This document shows positions 9,278 to 18,231 of a stretch of DNA of 21,129 nucleotides, in pieces (the stretch's first letter is position 1; each line of letters starts with the position of its first letter). The translations under genes and the position numbers were made by a program. The stretch covers positions 1 to 21,129 of the forward strand of contig JAANSK020272713.1 of NCBI GenBank assembly GCA_011763485.2. Direction: 5' to 3'. The notes beneath the pieces were generated by a model that searched no databases, was not told the DNA's origin, and saw only the letters and a program-made list of their open reading frames with translations. This DNA comes from Isoetes engelmannii (Eukaryota > Streptophyta > Lycopodiopsida > Isoetales > Isoetaceae).

Positions 9278-10978
9278 TATGAGGAAGTATTACATAAAGA
9301 TGAACATGCATATAAACCAAAGATTGATGAAGGTGACAAGCATGTAACATTTGAGCAAACACCACAAGATGTGGATCTAGAGTCAGATAATGAGTCTATG
9401 GATGAAAATGCTGTTGTGAAAGACATGAACGAGCAAATGAACAGTCGAGCAGTTGAAAATACGGTGGTCAAAGAAAAGAAAAACACAAGTGGAAAAATTA
9501 ATGGATGATGTGCAATTGAACAATAATGACTATGGCAGATTTGCAATAGGGAAATGTAAGAGGTTTGAGAAAGTAGAACATGTGGAATCAGAACATGGAT
9601 ATGATCAAATTATGGACATCTTGGATGACGTAATAATTCTAAAGTCTTATTGAGAAGCACTTGAGTTTGGAGATAAAACAAAATGGCTTAAAGCAATGGG
9701 GGAAGACTTAGAATCGTTTCAAAAAGCTAAAACTTATCACATTGTGCCTCATCCTGTGAACAAAAATGTACTGGCAACAAATGGATATTCAAAATTAAGA
9801 CAAATGCAGATGGAAATCAAAAGTTTAAGGTTAGACTTGTAGCTCAAGAATAGACTCAAAAGAATGGCAGAGATTACGATGAAACATACTCCCCTTTAGT
9901 CAAACTCACTAGCATCAGGATACTATTACAGCAGTGAACTTGAAATTGCAATATAGGAATGTTAACATAGCCTTTCTGAATGCAAAGCTCGATGAAACTA
10001 TTTTTATGAACCAACCTCTAGGCATGAAGTTAGAAATGGCATGGTTTGGAAATTAAATAGGGCGGTGTATGGTTTGAAACAAATAGATCTTGAGGAGTTG
10101 CACCATCATCTAGGAATGGAAGTGATAAGGAATAGGGAAAAGCAGGTGGCTTCATTTGAAACAAAGAAAATATGTTGAGAAGGTTCAATCCAGTTGATGC
10201 TAACACTGTTAGGACTCCAATTGTTCCAAGGCACAAATAACTGCAGATACTGCATTGAGTGAAAGTGAAATAAAAAAGATGGAGTATATTCCAGATAGAG
10301 CCTTGATTAGTTGCCTATTATATTTATCAAATAATAACACATGTCTAGACATAGCCGATGTAGTGATTATTCTCAGTAGAAGATGTCATAATCCAAGCAA
10401 GGCACATTAGTTAGCAGGAAAAATATTTCTTAGGTATTTCAAAGGAAGTAAAGACTTTGGTATAACATTCAATTCTAACAGTCTAAAGCTAGAAGCATAT
10501 AGTGATGTTGATCGGGCAGGAGACTTGAGTATGAGAAACTCTACTGCAGGGTATGTAGTGTTTTGTAGCTGGAGGTGCAATCACATGGAGAAGTAAAAAA
10601 CAAAGTGCTATGGCAATGTCATTTGAAGAAGTAGAATATGTAGCTCCCTCCTTTGTTGCTAAGGAAATATCATGGCTTAGAAGGTTTTTGAATGAACTAA
10701 GATGTATATAGAATGAGGCCGCACGTATTTGTACTGGTAGTCAAAGTTGTATGGCTATAGTCAAAAATCCTGTGGATCATGAACTAACTAAGCATAATAA
10801 CTACATATGCATTTCATTAGGAATCTGGCAGCCGAAAATTATATATGGATGGCTAGAACTAATCAAGTGGCTGATGTCTTCACAAAAGCTCTGATAGAAG
10901 AAAAAAATTTACACAGCTAAGGAAATGTTTGATCATTGAAAATAGTTAGCAGGACTCTTACATGATAGTCAACGCATG

Positions 10979-10992
10979 TGATGGAGGAGGAA
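10979..10992 (+). other. Polypurine tract of the copia fossil
   Basis: A purine-only-but-one stretch, TGATGGAGGAGGAA, directly abuts the TGTTAG start of the 3' LTR. This is the position of the plus-strand primer in LTR retrotransposons. Confidence 0.75.
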
Positions 10993-11562
10993 TGTTAGAA
11001 ATGTTGAAGTCATCACATGTGTGATGCACAGAAGGCAAACTCCGAGCAGTAGCAGAGCAAATCATCTTGAAGTATGTATGGGTTGCAACATACTAGGTCA
11101 GAACAACGTTTTTCTGAAAGATCTAAGAGATATAACTAGTTCCATGGTTGGACGAGTTCAAATATTAGGGCTAACACGTAATAGTTGAGTGAAGCGAAGT
11201 CAAATAATGGTAAGTCCTTGAAGCTTGGCAAGCTGATCTGCATAATTGAACGCTACACTAACGAATTGTTGTTTATTAGAAGCAGGATCAAGAAAAAAAA
11301 GATTGGCAGGAGTTTGCACGATTCGAGTTTTTACTTCGAGCTTCTGGAGATCAATAGTGAACAATATTTTTTACTAGAGATCAATAGTGAACAGTATTTT
11401 TGATAGTCCCATTGCTACAGTAACATTTCAATGGTTGAAGTTATATTTTGTGAAGATACATTGGCTATTGTATTGTTACTTGATTTTTGTAATGCAATTT
11501 ATTTGTTGAGGCAAGAATATTTTTGTTTAGTAACTTGTATATGATTTACTTGAAAATTAACA
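10993..11562 (+). repeat. 3' LTR of the copia fossil
   Basis: It is 570 bp long, from TGTTAGAAATG to AAAATTAACA (TGTTA/TAACA inverted ends), and is followed by CTCGT at 11563-11567. A short internal tandem duplication, GATCAATAGTGAACA, occurs twice at about 11349-11402. The first 200 bases align well with the 5' LTR. Confidence 0.85.
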
Positions 11563-11567
11563 CTCGT
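11563..11567. repeat. Right 5-bp target-site duplication (CTCGT)
   Basis: An exact copy of 6589-6593. The pair shows the two LTRs belong to one insertion event and fixes both outer borders. Confidence 0.8.
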
Positions 11568-11956
11568 CAATTGGCACTACCCCATGGGGTGAATAGACAT
11601 TGACCTACACCCTAGCCTACTAATGGGCCCAAAACCATAGGACGGCCTTTAGCTCCCTATTTGGAAAGCCCCCACCATTAATGCCTAAGAGCTTGGGTTG
11701 AAGAATCATCTTCAACAGCGGTCTGAGACGAGCGGCCAACAACACTGAGTGCAAGATCGCCTGCCAAGAGGAGAATGGAGATGCCATTGGGTGCAGGACC
11801 GACCACAAATTAGGTAGGTCGATTTACATATTTTAGTCACCTAGAACGAGGTGGATTTGCATCTTCTATAGGTCTTAAGTTCCTCATAGAGCCCGAAGAA
11901 CCACCATGTACATTCTAGACTGATCAACAAACCGTAATCTCATGTGATTGGGTGTT
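11568..11956. other. Unassigned spacer between copia and copy B
   Basis: Nothing recognised. The DNA before the copia (5756-6588) and this stretch together separate the two copies of the segmental duplication. Short open frames here have no protein-like features. Confidence 0.4.
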
Positions 11957-13245
11957 TTGTTATGCCATATAACTGTGAAAGTACTCGTAAGGTTGTAAGT
12001 AAAATGCAAATTCGATTTGTCTGGACTGCCAGAATAGTCAAATTTGGAATTGCTAGTCTGGAGACGTCTGCAAATCAAAACCTACAAACAAACCAGCATA
12101 ATGGAGACCATCCTGACAGAATATTGCAAAGACTGTTGGAAACTAATTAGCAAGTAAATATTCCTTTTCTACTATGAAAATTGGAAAACCTTTTCCGTGT
12201 TGGAAATAAAATGGTGCAAATAATCTCTTCTGCTTTAGGGAAGGGGCAAAGGATACTTAGCAGTTCACTTGATAGGCCCTTAAATTTTGCAAAAGTAGTT
12301 AAAAAGCACATAGTTTAGGTGTTTGTATTACGATGCCTCAAAATATTCTTACTCTATTTGGGGTGGAATACACTCCGGGTGTCCCGCACGAGATGCATTG
12401 TGGCTCCAGGCGGTATCACCGTTGGCAGAATGACCGTAAAGTCAGCAGAAGTAGTCCAGTATCCAAAAATGTGGTAGATGAGATGGCAGAGGCAATGTGG
12501 GTGGTATCATCGTGTGCGGAAGGACCATAAATATCAAGCAAAATTAGTAGTAGTAGGTGAGACGTAGAGGCACTGGTCCTTGAGGCGACAACGCAGGCCT
12601 AGATATGTAAGCGAGCAAAATCTTGGGACAACTTTTTATTGTAGGCGATATGACCTCAAACAAGGGTTTAGAACATTGTGAGGCTATTTTGATGGCAAAG
12701 AAGAATTTTCACCCTAAGAATATTGTGAGGCTATTATAGTTGCAAAGAAGAAATTTCACTCTGTGTGGAGTGATTTCCTCATCATTTCCTATATTAACAT
12801 CATTTATGCCAAGGATTTTATAGTCAAAGCCACACAAGAAATACGTTGAACGACAAGCTGTAAGACATGAATTTCAAGTTATGAAGCACGTGAGTTACTT
12901 CCCTTTTCATTTCACTCAAATGGCAAGCTAAGGACCCTACAAATCCCATGTCTTCGGCATTGTTTACATTGGCCATTAGGACTCCAAATGGGTAGCAAAT
13001 TAATATTCTACAACCCATGTTATCAGATTACATCAAATGATTGATTCACTAACACAGATGTTTTGTTATTTAAGTCACATCATGATGCCGACATAACAAT
13101 GAAAGTCTTCTTTGTTGATGCCATGTTCTTCTTATAATAAAGAAATATTTATAAATTTGCATTTTTTTCAAACTTTAATCTTGAACGAGAATCATGGTGC
13201 CCAATATTAAGAGTTTTTGCTTGACAAATCTTTTTTCCTTTTTTT
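11957..13245 (+). repeat. Segmental duplication, copy B
   Basis: Diverged copy of 4261-5755 in direct orientation, about 7.7 kb away. It starts inside what is intron 2 in the gene, so it never carried the promoter, exon 1 or exon 2. It keeps the MITE-like arms (12320-12362 and 12658-12704) and the CATGTTCTTCTTATAATAA and TTTATAAATTTGCATTT landmarks. It is about 200 bp shorter than copy A through several deletions and lacks one tandem unit. Confidence 0.82.
12061..12146 (+). pseudogene. Dead copy of DUF4228 exon 3
   Basis: Matches exon 3 of the gene at 4362-4448, including AATGGAGACCATC and the final CTAATTA. In the frame used by the gene, the Gln codon before WRP has become TAA (12099-12101) and the Leu codon after it TGA (12114-12116). 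The acceptor site has also changed. With no upstream exons it cannot make the protein. It may still be transcribed as part of a longer transcript, but nothing here shows that. Confidence 0.8.
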
Positions 13246-13500
13246 GTACTTTCCAATTTTCTTTATTTAGGAGTTAGATGTTTTTTTTTTTTTAGCACGT
13301 TTGCACAACCTGGAGTTGGCTCTTTAAGTCGTTCTGAGGCTATCCACGTTTGCACAGAAAACCTGGAGTTTTCTGTGCAGGTGGAGAGCATTAGAATCGT
13401 TAGATCTGATCGACGGTGAGAGAAATTCAAAGAAACTCAAAGAAATTCCAGCGTGTTCATGGGTTGATTGGGAAGTTATACCCACGTTGGGGAGACTTAG
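13246..13500. other. Short spacer with a perfect hairpin
   Basis: A T-run lies near 13270-13284. The phrase CACGTTTGCACA...ACCTGGAGTT occurs twice (near 13295 and 13346). The second contains a perfect 12-bp hairpin, TGCACAGAAAAC (13351-13362) with GTTTTCTGTGCA (13368-13379) around a five-base loop. Confidence 0.6.
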
Positions 13501-13600
13501 CAATCGAACGGATCTTCTGGCGATGGCGGATTAGGTAAAATCGTTGTGGGTGCATATGCCTTTGGAGTTCCTCTCAAAGATTATCTGGTAAGCTATTTGT
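13501..13600 (+). pseudogene. Possible DRT102/RpiB-like N-terminal scrap
   Basis: The open frame GKIVVGAYAFGVPLKDYLVS (about 13531-13590) resembles the start of the RpiB/LacA sugar-isomerase fold as found in the plant DRT102 family, which reads roughly KI-x-GADSFG-x-x-LKDA-x-V. An ATG at 13523 (ATGGCGGAT) sits where such a protein would start, but it is out of frame and meets TAG after three codons. The frame then runs without a break into the DRP5A exon. I infer a join of two unrelated genes here. The match is short, so the name is tentative. Confidence 0.38.
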
Positions 13601-14030
13601 CTTCTGAAACAAAATTGGAGCCCAGTTATGATAGCAAGAAATGCAGGGCAAGATATGATGGATATTCTAAGCTTCAATCATGCGCAATAGCATTTGGTGA
13701 GCAACTTCTTATTCCGAAAATAGTAGCTTTTGGGGGGCAGTATGATGGCAAGAGTTCTCTTTTGGAGGCGCTTTTAGGGTTCAGATTCAATGTTAGAGAA
13801 GTGGAAATGGGTACCAGAAGACCCCTTATGCTTCAAATGGTTCATGATTCTTCAGCTACAGAGCCCAGATGTCGAATTCAGGTATTTGATGAAGTTGTAA
13901 CTTACGTTTGAGCCATGCTTTGTAAAATCCTTCTAAATGTAAAATTTTATGTTGTCTAAAGGATGAGGATTCCAATGAATATGGGTCTGTAATAACATCA
14001 TCATCAGCAGTGGCAGAAGCAATTCGGCCT
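13600..14030 (+). pseudogene. DRP5A: Fragment of dynamin-related protein 5A (exons 1-2)
   Basis: Exon 1 (to 13881) reads YDGYSKLQSCAIAFGEQLLI and then PKIVAFGGQYDGKSSLLEAL, LGFRFNVREVEMGTRRPLML and QMVHDSSATEPRCRIQ. This is the N-terminal GTPase part of plant DRP5A, a dynamin linked to cell-plate formation at cytokinesis. GGQYDGKSS is the P-loop (the family has GGQSDGKSS). An 80-bp GT/AG intron (13882-13961) leads to exon 2, DEDSNEYGSVITSSSAVAEAIR, which breaks off inside the exon near 14028. The switch regions, the rest of the GTPase, and the middle and effector domains are missing (about 100 of about 800 residues remain). Exon 1 is open and well conserved, so the copy is fairly young. Keeping the intron shows it came from DNA, not from mRNA. 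Confidence 0.85.
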
Positions 14031-14512
14031 TTTTTTATATAATTTTTTAATATCTGAACGTTGGAAATTCCTACATAAGATTTAGAGTAGAAACCAGTCA
14101 TGCGGGAGTAAGGATGTTAACATTACATGGCTAACTCCAAAGCTCGATGAGTGCAATCCAACAGAAAGCTGTATTATTAAGTAGTATATGTCTTCTGGCA
14201 TTCAAATTTCAAATGTATTGTATGTTACATTTAGGGAAAAGCTGGCTTCATCAGAGTTTATTTTGTGGATAACCTTCTACATAGGATTAAGCATTAACAA
14301 AAATTGCTAGATTGGTCGATAGAACTTCTCACCCTACAGCCCTGGTAGATATGATGAATTTGCATCCATGTTAATCTGATAGTGTAATGCATTATCTTGA
14401 AGCAGTTGTAAACTTCCTTTTTATGAGATTCTAGCTTTTCATATTTGCAGTAAATTCAGGGAGAAACCTCGGTTCTATTTCTAGACCCACTTGCTTATAA
14501 GGAAGGGTAACC
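14031..14512. other. Spacer between two gene fragments
   Basis: AT-rich, no coding signal. It could be intronic or flanking DNA carried with either fragment; nothing in it was recognised. The DRP5A match stops abruptly at its left end. Confidence 0.4.
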
Positions 14513-14954
14513 ATGCCACATCCATGGAAAACCATGGACCCTTTAACTGCCATCTCCTCATACGAAAGTAGTGATGATGATGATGGTGATTCCTCATGTG
14601 ATAAAAGTGAGGATGCCCCAGGTATGTCTCTTAAAAAGGTTTTCTTCTAAGATAAGTGATGAATTGTGAACTTTGTAGATATGGATTTGTTGCTTCGTTG
14701 TATAGATACAAATGATGCTGGTGAGGTGGAAAGTAAGAAGAACACTGTAGATTATGAGGCATTGAGCAAACATGGTTATACTGGAGGCCCTTCATTATTG
14801 TATGTACCACCTCCTCGACGCAATGAAGAAACTAATGTGGATTGGTCTTGATCCAGTGGTATAACGCAAATGGAATGGAGAGCATAAAGATGATGAGGAC
14901 TTTGAGGAACGGGAACGTAATTGAACAATAGTTAATGATGCTGCTGCTACTTCG
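14513..14954 (+). pseudogene. Two-exon fragment of an unrecognised acidic protein
   Basis: Exon A (14513-14621) begins MPHPWKTMDPLTAISSYESS and then DDDDGDSSCDKSEDAP, a serine/aspartate-rich start. After a very short 57-bp GT/AG intron, exon B (14679-14954) continues in phase: DMDLLLRCIDTNDAGEVESK, then YEALSKHGYTGGPSLLYVPP and RNEETNVDWS. It meets TGA at 14849-14851 where Trp (DWSWSSG) is likely in the ancestor. A shifted frame then gives KDDEDFEERERN before another stop, and exon B ends at a good donor (TTCG|GTAAGG). The layout suggests a host nuclear protein with an acidic N-terminus, but I cannot name the family. No third exon was found; a LINE lies downstream. Confidence 0.6.
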
Positions 14955-15060
14955 GTAAGGCATAACAGACAATTCAATCTTAAACATATAGATTATGTTC
15001 TTAGCTGGTTTTATTTCTATGTTATACTTTTGCACTTGCATTGCATTCCAACAGTTTTGC

Positions 15061-15188
15061 AGAAGCTGCCCATTGTCAGGAACATCGAACTGTAATTCTT
15101 AAAATCACATAATGTCCAAGTTTGTAAAAGCTGCCCATTGTCTGGGACATTGAACTGTAATTCTTAAACATACATAATGTTCAAGTTA
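15061..15188. repeat. 65-bp tandem duplication
   Basis: Two units containing AAGCTGCCCATTGTC, GGAACAT or GGGACATT, GAACTGTAATTCTTAAA and ACATAATGT(C/T)CAAGTT start at 15061 and 15126. They lie in what would be the intron after exon B of the preceding fragment. Confidence 0.8.
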
Positions 15189-15274
15189 GCAAAAAGCACA
15201 TCATTTGCAAAAACACTCAAATTCAACTACCAGGAAAATTCCTAAGCAAAGTAACCAAACGTGCTTTTGACTAG

Positions 15275-17266
15275 TTTTTTTTTTTTTTTTTTTTTTGTTT
15301 GGAAGGATAAAATTTAATTAATATAACTCAAAGTACATGGAGAGCAAAATAGGAGAACATTCACCTAAGCAGACATGCTCATATGAGAGCTCGAATATCG
15401 CAAAATCACTTTTATATACTTTCACACGGAAGGAATACACCTTGATTGTTTACATGTAAAGCATCTTTTTCAAATTAGTTGCTTTAAATTTATCCTTTTT
15501 TATTAGATGCCTGGTATAAGAGGTACAATTTATACCTCAGCTGAGGAATCAATGCACCAGGATGCATCTCTGCATTCCGGAAAACCTTCATCCACCGCCA
15601 TTTCTAGATAAGCCGTAACAACCACACCTTGCAAAAATGAAATGCTAACTTGTGTATCTGCGGCCACCTAGTAGGATATATGCAAGGCATGAATTCTTGA
15701 CTCCACAATGTAGTGTGGAATAAACCCTGCGCCCAACTCCAAATAGGCTGAATCTTTGAACATAGGAGCAGACATTGCTCCAAGATCTCAGGGAGCAGAC
15801 CACACATTGGACATAAGTCACTGATGAAAGGCTTTATCCCGTGAACCCAGGTGTTAACATTTAGGGACATATGCACAATTTACCATAATAAGGTGCGAGT
15901 CTTAGGCAACGCAATTGGATTCCAATTCACCTCCACATCTAACCCCAATTATTACCTTGTACCTGTAAATCCCACCCATCCGGGGGCGACTCGTGCTGAA
16001 TATCCAGGAGTGGGAGATTATTGGCCACACGGCGAAATTAGCCTATCCTGCTCAAGTCAAAATCTGTCATGGAATAATTGCCAAGGCGCCACTTGACCAT
16101 CTAGATATCGGTTTTCACGGAGCAGACCCCATGCTATGTCCACCTGCGTTGAATGCGAGGATCAACATATGAAGCCAGTATCGGCGGCAATGTACTTGGA
16201 ACAAGGGGGATCCACCACGGCAGAAATGTCAACTAAATGCAACTTGAGACATCGATCTCAAACAATGGCCGAACCTGCTCCCAGACTCGCAATAGGCCTT
16301 TGAGGAATAGGGACACATGGACATATGGCCTGGTATCAGAGAATAGTGCCCAAGGATGCTGCACAGAGACTGCCAGTTTATGAAACACGATCGAGTGAGA
16401 CATAGATTGATGGAATAGGACCATGTCGGGAGAATCGATCTCATTCCTAATAATTTTCCAAATAAATTTGGAGATGGTCTAAGGTTTCGAGTCCGCACGT
16501 GACTTTGAGACGCACACACTTCTACCATGCAACTTTAACCACCACACTAAAGATGGCATCACCATTGTCGCACGGAAGAGAAGATAGAACATAATTCTGA
16601 TACTTTATGTGAACGGACTTAAAAAAAGCTCTTGAACTATTTCCGCCTCTAAACCAAAGGAAACATGCTTTTAACTTATTTGTCCTTACCTCTGTTTCTT
16701 TCGACTTCTAAATCTGTTTTATCATTCTACTTCTCATGGATGGTCAACACATATTTCTGTCTCAGCAAAACCCTCCTCGTTGAACCTATTCACGACCCCA
16801 CTGCTTTACAAAGGACTTAACATTAGCAAGAACAAGTACAAACATTCTCGTGTAGCTCGTCAATGGTAAGCTATTGACCCAAACATGCTTGTAACCCTCA
16901 AGGAAATCCTCATGCATCAAATATTTGAGTATTAAGCCAGAAGATCGTCTTTTCTCGACCATAGATTAATTTGCCTTATAATTTGGGGATGATGATCTGA
17001 CATTGTTTGCAACATGTAATTCTTGCGATAAAACCTAACAAGCCTGTGATGTGTGTGTATGTTTACATAACATCTACCATGCCTAGTTGCAGCCCTCATC
17101 TCTCCCAAAGCCCAATTAGACCAGGTCAAGCCATCATCTTCTGGAACCTCAAGAAAGTCATGTTCAAAGAAAAGTTTATCACATTGTTTCTTCTCAAAGC
17201 TTGAGACAATGTCATCATCCAGAAACCTATTAGCTGCATCCTCAACTATGTTGAAATCTTCAAGGA
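15275..17266 (-). mobile_element. Decayed L1-type LINE
   Basis: Minus-strand non-LTR retrotransposon, 5' end near 17266. First comes the end of the APE-type endonuclease: VLEDFNIVEDAANRF, then GLTWSNW and SDHHPQI (about 17262-16990), matching the L1 patterns GDFN, TWSN and SDH-P. Next is LVLANVKSFVKQWGRE (about 16840), the linker before the reverse transcriptase. The catalytic palm is missing: by about 16550 the sequence already matches the region after it (VWEQVRPLFEIDVSSC, then LPWWIPLVP, like FWHDPWIP). A reverse-transcriptase zinc-binding segment follows at 15876-15604, with CPMCG, EQCLLLC and IWSWAQGLF. The 3' end has an AT-rich tail and 22 A's (T's at 15275-15296). Many stops and shifts are present. 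Open frames of 90-122 codons here are remnants. Confidence 0.78.
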
Positions 17267-17392
17267 CATGGTCTAGTGGCAGGACCCTAAACTGCCACAC
17301 CCGAGGTTATGGGTTCAAACTTGGCCAATATCGGTCTAGTAATGGGGACCTTAAAATTCCATTTCCCCGAGGTCACGGGTTCAAGTATGATT
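17264..17392 (+). mobile_element. Dimeric tRNA-derived SINE, copy 2
   Basis: Two tRNA-like units of about 63-66 bp in tandem. Unit 1 has a perfect A box TGGTCTAGTGG (17269-17279) and a B box GGTTCAAACTT (17312-17322). Unit 2 has CGGTCTAGTAA (17332-17342) and GGTTCAAGTAT (17378-17388). Both share ACC(C/T)TAAA and CCCGAGGT(T/C)A(T/C)GGGTTCAA. It matches the minus-strand copy at 2580-2935 through AGGACC(C/T)TAAACT, GCCACACCCGAGGT and TAGTAATGGG. It breaks the LINE reading frame within a few codons of its endonuclease GDFN-like motif, so it probably inserted there. No poly(A) follows; a different repeat starts at 17393. Confidence 0.68.
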
Positions 17393-17550
17393 AATCTCAT
17401 CGATCTGCGTAGCGGATCGAGATTCTTGCGCAAGATGAGCATGCATTGCATGCATTTTTAGGCCGTTCATCAGGTTGGGATCGCTATTTATTGCAGAGTT
17501 CTTCATCGACTTCTCATCGGCGCTTTCTCATCTCTCAGCAGTATCCATGG
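17393..17550 (+). repeat. Direct repeat A, copy 1
   Basis: Begins with a palindrome, AATCTCATCGATCTGC paired with GCGGATCGAGATT, and ends CAGCAGTATCCATGG. It matches 17748-17927 almost base for base except for a GCATGCATTGCATGCAT tract that is longer in copy 2. Open frames that span it are duplicated too and look incidental. Confidence 0.85.
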
Positions 17551-17714
17551 CTTCTATTCTATGATCTCATGCAGAGGAGGGGCTTCTTCTTGCATGAGCT
17601 GACCTTTCTTGGCTATTCCTATCCTTTCCTACCTCTTCTATCTTCGTCTTTTTGTCCGGCATAGGACAATCCTTCCTCTTTTCTCCTCGAATTTAGTTGT
17701 CCTTTGGTATCGGG

Positions 17715-17750
17715 ATGTTGTTGTTTTCATGCGAGTCACAGAGCAAGAAT
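17715..17750 (+). repeat. Direct repeat B, copy 1
   Basis: A 36-bp stretch, ATGTTGTTGTTTTCATGCGA followed by GTCACAGAGCAAGAAT, is repeated at 18389-18424 with one difference (CAC against CGC). Confidence 0.85.
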
Positions 17751-17927
17751 CTCATCGATCTGCATAGCGGATCGAGATTCTTGTGCAAGACGAGCATGCA
17801 TTGCATGTGCCACATGCATGCATTGCATGCATGTTTAGGCCTTTCATCAGGTTGGGATCGCTATTTATTGCAGAGTTCTTCATCGACTTCTCATCGGCGC
17901 TTTCTCATCTCTCAGCAGTATCCATGG
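17748..17927 (+). repeat. Direct repeat A, copy 2
   Basis: Second copy of 17393-17550, 355 bp downstream. The opening palindrome is longer here: CAAGAATCTC-AT-CGATC-TGC (from 17744) pairs with GCGGATCGAGATTCTTG (17767-17783). It also holds an enlarged GCATGCATTGCATG tract. The two copies are close enough to suggest a recent event. Confidence 0.85.
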
Positions 17928-18141
17928 ATCCCACCCTCCCACCCTTAAAATTAGTATTTGTTCATATTTGTTATAATTGTCTCGTGGCACGCGTGAACAG
18001 TTCCTCGCTTTTTGAGGTTTTTCATTTTGTGTTTGTAGTGTTCATGATGTGCAGGTACAGGGGTGATGCGCGGCTCCGATTTTGCCTCGAGACGCGGGTT
18101 TTTATGGGAACGTTTAGCAACCTACGTTTGTCCAAGCCCCT

Positions 18142-18222
18142 TGCTGAGTGCTTATCGCTAGGGTTTTTCCTGGAAAACCCGAAAGGGCGGGGTTTTTTAA
18201 TCTCGGCGATAAGCTCTCGGCA
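18142..18222. repeat. Large hairpin with structured loop
   Basis: Arm 18142-18162 (TGCTGAGTGCTTATCGCTAGG) pairs with 18202-18222 (CTCGGCGATAAGCTCTCGGCA) at 16 of 21 positions plus two G-T pairs. The 39-base loop contains a second hairpin, GGGTTTT against AAAACCC (about 18161-18180). The arm wording (CCGAGAGCTT, CTCGGCA) recalls subterminal repeats of some plant DNA transposons, but no terminus was found. Confidence 0.6.
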
Positions 18223-18231
18223 GTACACTAG

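Larger units (their letters stand above)
6594..11562 (+). mobile_element. Fossil Ty1-copia LTR retrotransposon
   Basis: The element is bounded by TGTTAGAAATG at the left and TTAACA at the right. In plus order its parts are: 5' LTR (from 6594), gag nucleocapsid region with zinc knuckles (about 7850-8040), pre-integrase and integrase region (about 8085-8760), reverse transcriptase region (about 9660-10100), RNase H region (about 10470-10900), a purine-rich tract (10979-10992) and the 3' LTR. The order integrase before reverse transcriptase places it in Ty1-copia; the lineage was not resolved. It is a broken fossil with many disruptions (more than ten) and holds two younger insertions. The LTRs differ at very roughly 13-15% of positions by eye. 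With commonly used plant rates that suggests an age of several to about fifteen million years. Confidence 0.88.

Noticed and set aside
13351-13400. Helitron 3' end (hairpin then CTRR)
   Set aside because: The hairpin is good, but no CTRR followed by T lies about 10 bases downstream on either strand.
13516-13545. GDGGLGK looked like a P-loop of an NBS-LRR resistance gene
   Set aside because: No NBS motifs follow; the next residues fit the RpiB/DRT102-type start and then DRP5A, and the glycine run spans an out-of-frame ATGGCGGAT.
16932-17300. 122-codon minus-strand frame as a host gene
   Set aside because: GDFN-like, TWSN and SDHHP motifs are those of an L1 endonuclease, and the first residues come from the adjoining SINE.
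17264-17392. Tandem tRNA genes
   Set aside because: A and B boxes are present, but acceptor and anticodon stems do not pair; the two-unit form recurs elsewhere as a SINE.
17393-17927. TRIM (miniature LTR element) from the paired repeat A copies
   Set aside because: The repeats do not begin TG or end CA, and no primer-binding site or polypurine tract lies between them.
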